From CAYRFF01 sp964423575 (GTDB taxonomy: Bacteria > Bacteroidota > Bacteroidia > Chitinophagales > Saprospiraceae), in the NCBI GenBank assembly GCA_964423575.1, contig CAYRFF010000014.1:3262-67261 (forward strand): 64,000 bases of DNA, in the 5' to 3' direction. Under the pieces are notes generated by a model. It was not told the origin of the DNA. It did not search any database and saw nothing but the letters and a program-made list of their open reading frames with translations. The position numbers were made by a program, and so were the translations under genes. Below are positions 53,400 to 62,667 of the stretch, piece by piece (position 1 is the first letter of the stretch; each line of letters starts with the position of its first letter).

Positions 53400-53651
53400 T
53401 TATTTGCTCTCTCGACTCTTTATTTCTTTATCTATCTGTGTTATCAGACTTATACTGGGAATTAAAGTGATAAAACAACAGATGGCAACTGTAATCAGAG
53501 AATTCTGCCCGTTTTTAATAGCAAGAAAAATCAATAGAGTGCATGCGAAAAGCATTACGATACCAAGACCGAGTATAATTCCTTTTCGTTTCTTTTTCAT
53601 TTCAAACAACTCTTCCAAAGTCATTTCCGATAATTTTTTGCTTTTTGCCAC
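53400..53651 (-). CDS. Small two-helix membrane protein
   Basis: An 83-residue protein starting at GTG 53651 (AKSKKLSEMTLEELFEMKKKRKG). A basic cytoplasmic start with a TLEEL helix precedes two membrane helices (about 25-44 and 53-69) and a charged end (DKEIKSRESK). Small proteins of this layout are frequent in Bacteroidota. They are sometimes labelled redox-active disulfide protein 2 in annotations, but I see only isolated Cys residues here and do not support that function. It lies between the membrane protein at 52764 and prfA. Confidence 0.65.
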   Translation of the reverse strand: MAKSKKLSEMTLEELFEMKKKRKGIILGLGIVMLFACTLLIFLAIKNGQNSLITVAICCFITLIPSISLITQIDKEIKSRESK

Positions 53652-53727
53652 AATTATATCTTTTAAAAGACTTAAAATCGATTATACATCCCCGAAAGGC
53701 TCCATGTGCCCTGACATTGACTGTAAC

Positions 53728-54792
53728 CTACCCTTCCATCGTTTCTTCCAGCTTGGCCATATTATCGGCTAGCGTCAAGGCCTCAATTACCTCATCGAGT
53801 TCGCCATCGATAACCTTGTCAAGGTTATAAGAAGTATAGTTTATGCGGTGATCGGTAAACCTGTTTTGCGGATAATTATAGGTCCTTACCTTATCAGATC
53901 TGTCTCCCGTACCCACGAGGGACTTACGTTCTGTTTTCACCATATCCGTATGTTCTTTTTCCTTCATTTCCCGGATTTTGGTTACAAGTCTCTGAAAAGC
54001 AATTTCCCTGTTTTTAATTTGAGATCTACCATCCTGGCTCTCTGCAACAATACCGGTAGGAATATGCGTAAAACGTACAGCCGATTCCGTTTTGTTAACG
54101 TGCTGACCACCTGCACCACTGGCACGGAAGGTATCGACTTTAACATCTGAAGTATTGATATCCACATCCTCGAGATCAAGCTTAGGCATAGCAACTACAG
54201 TAGCAGCTGATGTATGAACCCTGCCCTGAGACTCCGTTTCAGGTACGCGCTGCACACGATGTGCGCCTGACTCATATTTCAAGCTCGCATACACATCTCT
54301 TCCCGTGACAATCATGGTGATTTTACTATATCCTCCGACTTCGTTTTCCGATATTTCAAGAATATCGTATTCAAAGCCATGCTTCTCAAAGAAACGGCTG
54401 TACATCCTGAATAAATCGCCAGCAAATATCGCTGCTTCATCTCCTCCTGTTCCCGCCCTTATCTCAAAGACTACGTTTTTGTCATCATCCGGGTCTCGTG
54501 GAATCAATAGCATTTTAATCTCACCTTCCAGTTCCTCACGGCGCTCATTATAAGATTCAAGCTCCATTTCAGCCAGCTCTCTCATCTCTTCATCCGAAAG
54601 CATCTCTTCGGCCGTTTCAATATTGGCTAGTAAATCTGCGTATTCACGCGCAGCATGTACAATCGGCTCAAGGTCCTTATATTCTTTGTTTATATCTGCG
54701 TATTGCTTATGGTCCTGAATGACCTGTGGATCAGCCATCTTTCTTTCCAGATAGTCGAATCGTTCTTCAATGGCTGCTAATTTATCTAACAT
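53728..54792 (-). CDS. prfA: Peptide chain release factor 1
   Basis: A 354-residue class I release factor that reads UAA and UAG stops. The catalytic GGQ motif is in the segment SGAGGQHVNKTESAVR, whose Gln is normally methylated by PrmC. The stop-codon recognition loop is within VPETESQGRVHTSAATV, where the RF1 PxT motif is poorly conserved. The N-terminal helical domain and the ending YNLDKVIDGELDEVI are typical. No frameshift is present, in contrast to prfB genes. Confidence 0.96.
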   Translation of the reverse strand: MLDKLAAIEERFDYLERKMADPQVIQDHKQYADINKEYKDLEPIVHAAREYADLLANIETAEEMLSDEEMRELAEMELESYNERREELEGEIKMLLIPRDPDDDKNVVFEIRAGTGGDEAAIFAGDLFRMYSRFFEKHGFEYDILEISENEVGGYSKITMIVTGRDVYASLKYESGAHRVQRVPETESQGRVHTSAATVVAMPKLDLEDVDINTSDVKVDTFRASGAGGQHVNKTESAVRFTHIPTGIVAESQDGRSQIKNREIAFQRLVTKIREMKEKEHTDMVKTERKSLVGTGDRSDKVRTYNYPQNRFTDHRINYTSYNLDKVIDGELDEVIEALTLADNMAKLEETMEG

Positions 54793-54867
54793 ATAGGAGT
54801 AGTATTCTTAGTTAAGTAATTGCTTAATAAAGGTAGGGAAAAGGTGAGAGAAACTTAATTCAAAAAG

Positions 54868-55107
54868 CTAATGTCTGTGGATAAAATGTTTTATTGAGTC
54901 TTTAAACTCCTGACTGACCTCGGGCCTGGTAACATTATCTTTAATAAAAGTTCTGAATTGCTTCTCCTTTCGGTAAAGCTCTGAGTAAACAGGATTATTC
55001 TCAATGTTCTTAAAAAGATTCTGCTGTTCTTCATTGTTTAAGGCATTGTCAAAGTACATATCTACCATGCGAACTATCTTGCCTTTATTATAATCGTCAC
55101 TCTTCAT
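54868..55107 (-). CDS. Small protein after the ECF sigma gene, possible anti-sigma partner
   Basis: A 79-residue charged, soluble protein (DDYNKGKIVRMVDMYFDNAL, then EEQQNLFKNIENNPVYSELY). It begins 129 bases after the ECF sigma factor gene on the same strand. A small helical protein placed next to a sigma gene is often its anti-sigma factor. It has no Zn-finger Cys/His motif and no membrane helix, so the role is inferred from context. Confidence 0.65.
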   Translation of the reverse strand: MKSDDYNKGKIVRMVDMYFDNALNNEEQQNLFKNIENNPVYSELYRKEKQFRTFIKDNVTRPEVSQEFKDSIKHFIHRH

Positions 55108-55236
55108 TATTACATCTATTATTTACATGTCCATCAATAAATCATGGCATTTATCATTCTCGGGATAAGCAAACTTATATTACTAACAAGCGATCGAAAA
55201 AATTAATTCATTTAAAATCGACTTTTTCATCTTTTT

Positions 55237-55812
55237 TCACCGTTTGTCATCAAATCCAAACCCCTTGGCATATTCTTTCAACTTTTCCTTCAGTAAATTC
55301 CTGGCCCTGAACAAGCGGGATCTTACCGTACCTATAGGAATATCGATGATTTTGGCAATCTCTTCATAAGTAAAACCCTCCACATCACAGAGGAGAATAA
55401 CCGTCCTGAAATCCACCGGCAGCGAATTAATCGCTATCGTTACCTCATCTCCCATCAGATTGTCAAATATCTCATCGCGTAAATCAAAGTACTGAACATC
55501 ACTTTCCCCATCCGCATCGTGGTAAGACTTAAATTCCTCAAGTTCTACTTGCTGCGGAGCACTACTCTTCTTCCGATAGGTATTGATATAGGCATTCTTC
55601 AGAATCTTAAAGAGCCACGCCTTGGCATTGGTCCCGCGATCATAGCGATCGATAAACCTGTATGCCTTCAGGTACGTCTCCTGTACAAGATCCTTGGCCA
55701 GTTCATTGTCGTAAGTAAGGTGGTAAGCAAAGGTATTTAACGCATCAATGTGAGGAAGGAGCTCTTCCTCAAATATCTGTTCTTTCTCCTTTTCGCTTAA
55801 TATTTCACTCAT
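55237..55812 (-). CDS. ECF-type RNA polymerase sigma factor
   Basis: A 191-residue sigma-70 family factor. Region 2 covers about residues 13-85, with AYHLTYDNELAKDLVQETYLKAYRFIDRY and AKAWLFKILKNAYINTYRK. Region 4 covers 125-180, with LPVDFRTVILLCDVEGFTYEEIAKIIDIPIGTVRSRLFRARNLLKEKL. No extra domain follows. It should direct polymerase to a stress or envelope regulon. It may be controlled by the small downstream protein. It lies alone upstream of the 79-aa gene. Confidence 0.94.
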   Translation of the reverse strand: MSEILSEKEKEQIFEEELLPHIDALNTFAYHLTYDNELAKDLVQETYLKAYRFIDRYDRGTNAKAWLFKILKNAYINTYRKKSSAPQQVELEEFKSYHDADGESDVQYFDLRDEIFDNLMGDEVTIAINSLPVDFRTVILLCDVEGFTYEEIAKIIDIPIGTVRSRLFRARNLLKEKLKEYAKGFGFDDKR

Positions 55813-56020
55813 TTAAGCTTTTAGTCAGTTTCTGTAATCGATTTACTATTATAGGACAATTAAGAGTCTTATTTTGTTTTAATGGCTATTATTTTTTCTG
55901 ATATTGAGTTTTAGCTTACGCAAATGTCTGTTTTTTGCTTCATTAGACCATATTTTGCAGACTATAAAACTCACGATTGTTTTAATTTGCATATAATTAC
56001 CTGATATAGACTCAGTTACC

Positions 56021-56590
56021 ATGAAATTTAAAATCCACAAGAAAGAAACCATACATTCAGGTTTTATAGACCTCGAGCGCAGAACAGTAGAATACGAAAA
56101 ATTCACCGGTGAAATGAGCGGACAACTCGACAGGGAGGTCGTTGTCAAAAACGATGCTATCGCTGCACTGGTTTACCATACGGAACTCCGACGTTTTCTT
56201 CTCGTAAAACAATTCCGAGCGCCACTTGCAGAAAGCGACAGACCGTGGACAAGGGAACTCGTTGCAGGACATATCGACGCAGGAGAAAAAGCAGAACAGG
56301 CAGCAGTGCGGGAAATTGAAGAAGAAATCGGTTATCGCCCTTCAAAAGTCCGTAAACTTTGTTCCTTTTTCACCTCACCGGGCTTTAGCAACGAACAGAT
56401 TATCCTCTTTGCCTGCGAGGTAGATAATAGCATGAAAACATCAGAGGGTGGTGGATTGGACGAGGAAAATGAAGATATCCTTGTGGAAACATTTGCGGAA
56501 GCTGAAATAAAAGAAATGATATCCCGGAATGAGCTCCGCGATGCCAAGACAATTATAGCATTCCTGCATTATTTTAACGAGATGAAATAA
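56021..56590 (+). CDS. Nudix hydrolase, ADP-ribose pyrophosphatase-like
   Basis: A 189-residue enzyme. The Nudix box is GHIDAGEKAEQAAVREIEEEIGY (Gx5Ex7REUxEExGU), which binds Mg2+ and cleaves a nucleoside diphosphate linked to another group. The region before it (VKQFRAPLAESDRPWTRELVAG) matches NudF-type ADP-ribose or ADP-sugar pyrophosphatases, and the FFTSPGFSNEQIILFAC strand after it is typical. It converges with the beta-propeller-like gene, 21 bases apart. Confidence 0.92.
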   Translation: MKFKIHKKETIHSGFIDLERRTVEYEKFTGEMSGQLDREVVVKNDAIAALVYHTELRRFLLVKQFRAPLAESDRPWTRELVAGHIDAGEKAEQAAVREIEEEIGYRPSKVRKLCSFFTSPGFSNEQIILFACEVDNSMKTSEGGGLDEENEDILVETFAEAEIKEMISRNELRDAKTIIAFLHYFNEMK

Positions 56591-56611
56591 TCTAGCTTTA
56601 TTGATATTAGG

Positions 56612-57454
56612 CTATGGATCTGTTATGTCCAGCTTAAACACCTTGGTTTCCCGGGAGTCATCATCGGGATCCTCGCATAAAAGAAAACTCGTTCTGCCCA
56701 GGCTGCGCGAAAAGAAGCTGATCCCCTCAAGTTTATAACTATCAGTAATCTGCTGAAAATCCAGAAGCGAAAAATCATCGAGGGAAAGTCTGCCTATCGC
56801 ACTTCCCAGAACTTCACCATCATCATAAGTGGAAATCGTGTCTTCAGCTGTACTGAGAAAATAAATATCATTATCAACCAGAGTAGCATCTGTAAAACTA
56901 GGGCTCTTACCGGATATTTGCGGAAGCTGAACAGGGAAAAACTCGATTGAACGTGCTTCCCTATTGCGCCAGTTAAACACTTTAAAAACTCCATTCTGCT
57001 GCCCGGGCCCGTTTCCGCGATTAAAAAAGAGGGCATTCTCCTTTTCAAATACAACTCCTTCAATATTGAAATCCTCATTATCCATCGCCGCGACTTTAAG
57101 CATTTCTCCGTATAGAGATTCCAGAGAATAATGCCCGGTCACAGTCAGATTTCTACTATCGATTTCAACCATATCAAATCGGTTTTCCGCAGAACCGGAA
57201 CCAAATACAAAATAGAAGTCACCATCCCTTGCAATTGCCTCAAAGTCCGGCTTTTCGCTCTTCTGCATATTCTCCTTAAGGGAATCGCCCGGATGCAAAT
57301 TGATTTTCTGAAGGCTCTGCTCTTCCAGCGAATAAATATAAAGTACATAAGAATCGTCCGATATGAGAACGAGGCGGTCATTTTCTAATATGATACCGGA
57401 AGCTCCTCCGATCCCAAGAATTGCCGCGTGAAGTCCTAGTATGAAGTTTTTCAT
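56612..57454 (-). CDS. Beta-propeller-like exported protein (DUF6929/phytase-like style)
   Basis: A 280-residue protein. The N terminus starts with a hydrophobic segment (MKNFILGLHAAILGIGGASG) that may be a signal or the first strand. Repeated strand groups (NDRLVLISDDSYVLYIYSL, GDFYFVFGSGSAENRFDMVEI, DIYFLSTAEDTIS) suggest a beta propeller. KPDFEAIARDG and LEGISFF resemble esterase-like phytase and DUF6929 proteins. The catalytic role is unknown. It converges with the Nudix gene and is upstream of cysQ on the same strand. Confidence 0.7.
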   Translation of the reverse strand: MKNFILGLHAAILGIGGASGIILENDRLVLISDDSYVLYIYSLEEQSLQKINLHPGDSLKENMQKSEKPDFEAIARDGDFYFVFGSGSAENRFDMVEIDSRNLTVTGHYSLESLYGEMLKVAAMDNEDFNIEGVVFEKENALFFNRGNGPGQQNGVFKVFNWRNREARSIEFFPVQLPQISGKSPSFTDATLVDNDIYFLSTAEDTISTYDDGEVLGSAIGRLSLDDFSLLDFQQITDSYKLEGISFFSRSLGRTSFLLCEDPDDDSRETKVFKLDITDP

Positions 57455-57535
57455 TCTGTATTAATTGAAATATTGTCTGTTTTCAGCATAAATATACGAG
57501 AAAAAGACTTTTTACTGAATCACCACATTGTTAAA

Positions 57536-58330
57536 TCAGTGAACATTTAACCTTCCTCTGGCAATAAAGTACGGATTGAGGAGATTCTCCTTGTTATATT
57601 TTACCGGACTATTCTTGCCATAGATTTCTACAGCGCCACCGGCTTCTTCAAGGACAATCTGTGCCGCGGCTGTATCCCATTCCATTGTAGGTGCAATCCG
57701 CGGATATAAATCTGCCTCACCGGAAGCAATTACCATAAATTTCAGAGAGCTACCCTTGCTGATAAGAACCGGTTCATTTAATTTCCCGAGATATTCTGAA
57801 GTTTCAGTATTCATGTGGGAACGGGAGGAAACGACAACAAGTCCTTTATCATTCATATTGAAGCCACGCACTTGAATTCTTTCCTGATTCTTGTCTCGCT
57901 CTGCTTTAAAAGCACCTTTCCCTTTATATGCAAAGTATTCCATATCGAGATCCGGCGCTGTTACTACTCCGAGAACAGCAGTACCTTTATAAAGCAAGGC
58001 GATGTTTACGGTAAATTCGCCGTTTTTCTTGATAAATTCCTTGGTTCCATCGAGAGGATCGACTATCCAGCAATAGGAATAAGCTGCTCTTTCAGCATAG
58101 CTATCATTTTTATGCTCTTCGGAAATAATAGGAATGTCGGGTGTAATCTCCTTGAGATTCTTTACGATATGATTATGTGAAGCTTTGTCAGCAATGGTCA
58201 ATGGAGAATCGTCTTTTTTAAGCTCGATATCTTCATCTTTTAAGTTGCGATAAATACCCATAATTTTATCGCCTGCTTCTCTGGCAATTTTGCGGATATC
58301 ATCCAGCAAATAGCTATAATCTTTCTCCAT
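57536..58330 (-). CDS. cysQ: 3'(2'),5'-bisphosphate nucleotidase CysQ
   Basis: A 264-residue inositol-monophosphatase fold enzyme that removes the 3' phosphate of PAP from sulfate assimilation. Motifs: ISEEH (first metal site), VDPLDGTKEFIKKNGEFTVNIAL (second metal motif, DPLDGT) and WDTAAAQIVLEEAGG (third). KEFIKKNGEFTV is diagnostic for CysQ. Mg2+ is the cofactor. A bidirectional terminator (58352-58394) separates it from the ArsR gene on the same strand. Confidence 0.95.
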   Translation of the reverse strand: MEKDYSYLLDDIRKIAREAGDKIMGIYRNLKDEDIELKKDDSPLTIADKASHNHIVKNLKEITPDIPIISEEHKNDSYAERAAYSYCWIVDPLDGTKEFIKKNGEFTVNIALLYKGTAVLGVVTAPDLDMEYFAYKGKGAFKAERDKNQERIQVRGFNMNDKGLVVVSSRSHMNTETSEYLGKLNEPVLISKGSSLKFMVIASGEADLYPRIAPTMEWDTAAAQIVLEEAGGAVEIYGKNSPVKYNKENLLNPYFIARGRLNVH

Positions 58331-58351
58331 AAAAATCAGCTGTTCAATAAA

Positions 58352-58394
58352 AAAATGCGGAGACGAATCACTGACTCATCTCTGCATTTTTTTT
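58352..58394 (-). terminator. Bidirectional hairpin terminator between arsR-type gene and cysQ
   Basis: AAAATGCGGAGACGA and TCATCTCTGCATTTT pair with two mismatches and are followed by T on the plus strand and, as read from the minus strand, also by T after GCA. It ends transcription of the ArsR gene at 58491 before cysQ. Confidence 0.7.
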
Positions 58395-58490
58395 TAATCT
58401 TTCTTCCTTACAATATCTAAGAATCTGTGCCTGTATTATGCAAGCTCCAGAATGGGATTAGTAGGATGTTGTTGTAGTCAAAGTACTAGC

Positions 58491-58808
58491 TTATAAATCT
58501 TTTGCTTTTTCTACGAAATTGCGTACTGCTTTGGAAATTCTTTTTACGATATCGTAGTCGATTGAATAATACACAAATTTTCCATCTCTCTTGGCATGTA
58601 GCACCCCCGCTTTTCTCATTATTCTGAGATGTTGAGATGTTATTGCTTGCTCCATTTTAATCGAACTGTAAATTGTATTCACATTTGTTGTGCCATGTGA
58701 ATCAATAAAGTCCAGGATCTTCAATCGAAGGGGATGCGCTACGGCTCGGACAAGTTCCAATGAAACCTGGAGCCGCTCATTATTAAAAGTAACCTTCGTC
58801 CTTTTCAT
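58491..58808 (-). CDS. ArsR-type winged-helix regulator, copy 1
   Basis: A 105-residue DNA-binding protein of the ArsR/SmtB fold. The HTH reads HPLRLKILDFIDSHGTTNVNTIYSSI then AITSQHLRIMRKAGVLHAKRDGKFVYYSID. The metal-ligand ELCVCDL motif is absent, so it probably senses something other than As, Zn or Cd. A paralogue follows 204 bases upstream. It is terminated by the hairpin at 58352. The target is unknown. Confidence 0.9.
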   Translation of the reverse strand: MKRTKVTFNNERLQVSLELVRAVAHPLRLKILDFIDSHGTTNVNTIYSSIKMEQAITSQHLRIMRKAGVLHAKRDGKFVYYSIDYDIVKRISKAVRNFVEKAKDL

Positions 58809-59012
58809 GCGTTTTCTTAATTCGTTAATGTTTTAGTTTTGACCTCAGGACAAATATGGTAATAATCTCTGATTTATCAAAGGAAAACGCAAGCAAGATA
58901 TAAAAAACTTTAAGTGTAATATTATAATTTGTTGTGTATCAGTAACTTATAGGCTTGTATTTTTATCAAATTATTTTAAAAAATTTTGGTCTTTTGGTTT
59001 TGGTACTTTGGT

Positions 59013-59348
59013 CTATCCGGCTAATTCCTCGATAAGCTTACTGATTTGTGCTAGTCTGTCTTTATTGAGTGAATAGTAAATATACTTTCCTTCTCGATCG
59101 GTATTTACTACAGAAGCTCTACGCAGAATCGCCAGATGTTGAGATGCTACTGATTGTTCCAACCTTAACTTAATATAAATGTCGGTCACAGTCAATGAGT
59201 CGTTATCTTCCAGTAATGTAATGATACGCTGTCTCAACTTATGGTTGATCGCTCGGAGGACTAATACAGCCTTCCGCAAATCCGTGTAGTCCAAGTTGAT
59301 ATCCTCAGACCCCTCTCCAAATGAAATTTCGTCTTTATGTTTTCTCAT
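59013..59348 (-). CDS. ArsR-type winged-helix regulator, copy 2
   Basis: A 111-residue paralogue with the same fold: NHKLRQRIITLLEDNDSLTVTDIYIKLRLEQSVASQHLAILRRASVVNTDREGKYIYYSLN read in segments. An acidic N-terminal extension (DEISFGEGSEDINLDY) differs from copy 1. No canonical metal-binding Cys or His pair is visible. It sits upstream of copy 1 on the same strand, and tsaB lies beyond it. Regulation of its own promoter in 59349-59491 is plausible. Confidence 0.9.
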   Translation of the reverse strand: MRKHKDEISFGEGSEDINLDYTDLRKAVLVLRAINHKLRQRIITLLEDNDSLTVTDIYIKLRLEQSVASQHLAILRRASVVNTDREGKYIYYSLNKDRLAQISKLIEELAG

Positions 59349-59491
59349 ATTTTAAAGTTTAATTCACAGAATACACTTAAGGCATTACCAAAACCGTACC
59401 AACTTTTTATATCGGGTAGAAATTTTTTGTGAAACTTTAAAAATTAATGGTTTTTAGTTTATTCTCCTACTGTCTTAAACGCAGATACAGC

Positions 59492-60193
59492 CTAGAGAGT
59501 TCGTTTTGGAACAGTTATATTTGGATTTTTTAAATATATAGGAGCAACATAAGCAATGTCTTGAAAATCCTGTAGGGAATATCTCATTAAAGCCGGCAAC
59601 AATTGATATTTTGCAGAAATATTGTCAACCGGGAACCGGATATTTCTTTTATCCGGCCACAGTTCAAGGCTCTTTCCCGCACCATCCCCTCCGATATAAA
59701 TCCTGGGATATTGAATCTGAAGCTCAGAACAGTAGTCTTCATCCAATATCCGGGGACTATCTTCTGTAAGACGGTGCAAGCTACTATCGAATATTGCCGT
59801 GTACACCTCCATCCTGCGCGCATCAATCATAGGCATGATATACTCTTCTCCCGGTAAGGAATCTGAAATACCATAAGCCAGCACTTCTAGTGATGAGTGC
59901 CCGATTAATGGAATGTCAAGAGCCGAACACATTGCCTTGGCAGTTGCCAGGCCTATTCTCAATCCCGTATATGATCCCGGTCCTAGGGTGATACTGATAG
60001 CATCGAGTTCCCTTTTATCGCAAAGAGCCGCATTCATGGCATTGTCTATCGCAATTGTCAGCCATTCACCGTGCCTGTACCTTATGTAGCTCTCCACCAG
60101 AGAAGCAATCTGCCCTTCTTTGACAACTGCTACCGAACATATTTCAGTCGATGTTTCTATACATAATATAGTCGGTGATTCTTTTAAAGGCAT
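59492..60193 (-). CDS. tsaB: tRNA t6A synthesis protein TsaB
   Basis: A 233-residue ASKHA-fold protein of the TsaBDE complex, which adds threonylcarbamoyl to A37 of ANN-reading tRNAs. Motifs: LCIETSTEICSVAVV at the start, ISITLGPGSYTGLRIGLATAKAMC (GPGSFTGLRIG in the family) and HSSLEVLAYG. The ATG at 60193 lies two bases after the stop of the S41 protease gene, so the two are cotranscribed with the protease upstream. Confidence 0.94.
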   Translation of the reverse strand: MPLKESPTILCIETSTEICSVAVVKEGQIASLVESYIRYRHGEWLTIAIDNAMNAALCDKRELDAISITLGPGSYTGLRIGLATAKAMCSALDIPLIGHSSLEVLAYGISDSLPGEEYIMPMIDARRMEVYTAIFDSSLHRLTEDSPRILDEDYCSELQIQYPRIYIGGDGAGKSLELWPDKRNIRFPVDNISAKYQLLPALMRYSLQDFQDIAYVAPIYLKNPNITVPKRTL

Positions 60194-60195
60194 TA

Positions 60196-61848
60196 TCAGG
60201 ACTTTTTAAGGATTTTGTTGTACTTCTTCTGATCTTTCAGTAATTCAATCGCAGCGTCAACTTCCTTATCGTTTTTCAGCCTTTGTTTGATTTTTCCATT
60301 CTGATAATAGAATCTGCTCATGATTTCCTCTTCGATGAGATCGGTAATCTCTCTTTCGTATCTTGAAAGGCTGTTATCCTTGATTTTCTGTGTCTCTTTC
60401 CTGATATTATTCAGTTCTTTGCTCACGTCCTTATAATAGGACTCGTTTTTCAGATTGTCTTCTAGTTGTTCCAGTGTTTTTTCACTCTCAGTCTTATATG
60501 TGAATTTCTCCTTGTTGATAAACTTGACAAACTCATTGAAATCCTTAAAAGTAAAATCCGTTTCACCCGGTGCTTGCGGGTGCTTGTTTACATACTCCGT
60601 AACAAATTTCATAATCATATTCTGATTCTGCAATTCGCGGATGAGTGGGACATTTCCTGTTTTATCGAGGTAAATGTCCGGCTGAACGCCTCCGCCATCG
60701 AGAACTGTACGTCCATTTTCGGTTTTAAACTTAGCGCGGAGCTCATCGGGGATATTCACCGGTTCTCCATCCTTATATTCAACACTCTGAATACATCTTC
60801 CACTCGGGATATAATACTTGGCAGTAGTCAGTTTAAGACCGGAGTTATATCCGATTTTTCTCTGATTCTGTACCAGGCCTTTTCCATAAGTGCGATCTCC
60901 CATGATTACCGCTCTGTCATAATCCTGTAGTGAGCCGGATACAATCTCTGATGCGGATGCAGACATTCCGTTTACAAGCACTACTATAGGTATATCCAGG
61001 TCCATCGGTTGTCTGGTGGTTTTATACTCCTTATCCCAGTCTTTAACTTTCCCTTTTGTGGAAACTATCAATTTGTCCGATGGCAGGAATAGATTACAGA
61101 TATTTACGGCTTCGTGAAGTAATCCACCACCATTTCCTCTCAGATCGAGAATCAGATACTTAAGCTCAGGATTCTCCGCCTTTAATTCCTTGAAAGCAGA
61201 AGCAATATTTGCGGAAGCATTCTGAGTAAAAACACTGAGAACGATATAGGCCACTTCCTTGTCTACCATTCCCTTGAATGGCACATTATGCGTTGTAATA
61301 TTATCGCGAGGCAGAGTAACATTAAAACTACGCTTTTCTATAGGTCGGTAAATCTCCAGCTCAATATCGTTTTTCATACTTCCCTTGAGAAGAAGACTCA
61401 GTTCCTCATCTTCCATTCCCTTGGTCGATTTGTCGGCGATTTTGGTAATCTGATCACCCACTTTCAACTCTTTTCTATCCGCAGCGTGCCCCTTATACAA
61501 CTCAGTAATAGTCATATAATCATCGATGAATTTCATCTCGACACCTATACCGTCATAACGCCCCTCCGCTATATACTTGGATCGCTCAATAAGATTTTCC
61601 GAATAGTACACCGTGTACGGATCCAGGGAATGCATCATGGCGTCTATTCCGATTTTCATCAAATGTCCGGGGTCGATTTCATCGACATAATGCGTATTTA
61701 ACTCCTTATATATACCGGAGAAAATTTCGAGATTCTTAGTCACCTCAAAGAGCTTGGAATTGTCATTCACCCGGAAAGACATTGTTACAAAGCCCAAAAT
61801 CAGGATAAGAGGTAAAATTGTTCTCTGGAAAATCTGCTTCATTTTCAT
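60196..61848 (-). CDS. S41 family C-terminal processing peptidase (CtpA-like)
   Basis: A 550-residue exported serine protease. An N-terminal hydrophobic segment (about 10-27) is followed by a CTP helical region (YVDEIDPGHLMKIGIDAMMHSLDPYTVYYSE), a PDZ domain (YKGHAADRKELKVGDQITKIAD) and the catalytic region. The nucleophile Ser is in NGMSASASEIVSGSL and the general base Lys in YGKGLVQ. LDLRGNGGGLLHEAV is also typical. It trims or degrades periplasmic proteins. A helical C-terminal extension (about 420-550) is present. It is followed two bases later by tsaB. Confidence 0.94.
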   Translation of the reverse strand: MKMKQIFQRTILPLILILGFVTMSFRVNDNSKLFEVTKNLEIFSGIYKELNTHYVDEIDPGHLMKIGIDAMMHSLDPYTVYYSENLIERSKYIAEGRYDGIGVEMKFIDDYMTITELYKGHAADRKELKVGDQITKIADKSTKGMEDEELSLLLKGSMKNDIELEIYRPIEKRSFNVTLPRDNITTHNVPFKGMVDKEVAYIVLSVFTQNASANIASAFKELKAENPELKYLILDLRGNGGGLLHEAVNICNLFLPSDKLIVSTKGKVKDWDKEYKTTRQPMDLDIPIVVLVNGMSASASEIVSGSLQDYDRAVIMGDRTYGKGLVQNQRKIGYNSGLKLTTAKYYIPSGRCIQSVEYKDGEPVNIPDELRAKFKTENGRTVLDGGGVQPDIYLDKTGNVPLIRELQNQNMIMKFVTEYVNKHPQAPGETDFTFKDFNEFVKFINKEKFTYKTESEKTLEQLEDNLKNESYYKDVSKELNNIRKETQKIKDNSLSRYEREITDLIEEEIMSRFYYQNGKIKQRLKNDKEVDAAIELLKDQKKYNKILKKS

Positions 61849-61899
61849 TATTCTTTCGTTTTTAACGTATCTGTTGCCGATAATAGTTTACCGAAGGTA

Positions 61900-62667
61900 T
61901 TAAACCCCGGCAAGAAAGTTGCGGATAAGCTCCAATAATTCCTTTGGTTTTTCTGCATGCACCCAGTGCCCGGTGTTCAGACTTGTAATTTCTGCCTTCG
62001 GGAAAAAATGCCTAATCCCCTCATAATCGTCCGGTTTGACATAGCCGGACTTCTCTCCTCCCACAATCAGTACATCTTTATCGTATTGTGCGTCGATATC
62101 AATCGCATCGAGTATTCCCTCATAATCATCATACAATTGCTGCAAGTTGAATTTCCATCTATATCCCCCTTCCGGATTCCTGTCAATGTTTTTCATGAGA
62201 AACATACGGATTGCATTTTCAGGTACCTGCTTTCGCAAATGTTCTTCCGCCTCCGACCGGCTCTGTATTTCATCTATCGGCAGGCTGAACATTGCGCTAA
62301 AAAATCTTTCGTGGCTACCTTCATATTTTTTGACACCCATATCTATACTGACTACAGACCTGGCCAGCTCGGGATACATAAGCGCAAATGTCAGCGCGGT
62401 TTTTCCACCCATGGAATGCCCTATAATATGCGCGCTTTCGAGGTCCTGGTCTTCCATCCATTCCTTCAGGTCCTCAGCCATGGACTTATAATTGTGCTCA
62501 TCCGTATGAGGTGAACTTCCGTGATTGCGCTGATCTACCAGGTAAACCTCATAATCTTCTGAAAGCATCCTACCAAATGTCTGCCAGTTATCAAGCATCC
62601 CAAAGAGGCCGTGAAGTATTATCACCGGCTCCCCTTCCCCAAATTTCTTAAAATTAAGCTCTTTCAT
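61900..62667 (-). CDS. Alpha/beta hydrolase, YbfF-like esterase
   Basis: A 255-residue hydrolase. The nucleophile elbow is GHSMGG (IIGHSMGGKTAL). The oxyanion region is HGLFGMLDNWQTFGRML, the acid probably follows VLIVGGEKSGYV, and the catalytic His is in NTGHWVHAEKP. This set of motifs fits YbfF-type acyl-CoA/ester hydrolases. It lies 51 bases upstream of the S41 protease gene on the same strand, so it may be in the same operon. Substrate unknown. Confidence 0.9.
   Translation of the reverse strand: MKELNFKKFGEGEPVIILHGLFGMLDNWQTFGRMLSEDYEVYLVDQRNHGSSPHTDEHNYKSMAEDLKEWMEDQDLESAHIIGHSMGGKTALTFALMYPELARSVVSIDMGVKKYEGSHERFFSAMFSLPIDEIQSRSEAEEHLRKQVPENAIRMFLMKNIDRNPEGGYRWKFNLQQLYDDYEGILDAIDIDAQYDKDVLIVGGEKSGYVKPDDYEGIRHFFPKAEITSLNTGHWVHAEKPKELLELIRNFLAGV

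Noticed and set aside
53848..54150. Plus-strand frames opposite prfA and other housekeeping genes
   Set aside because: They are shadows of well-supported genes on the other strand with no independent signal.
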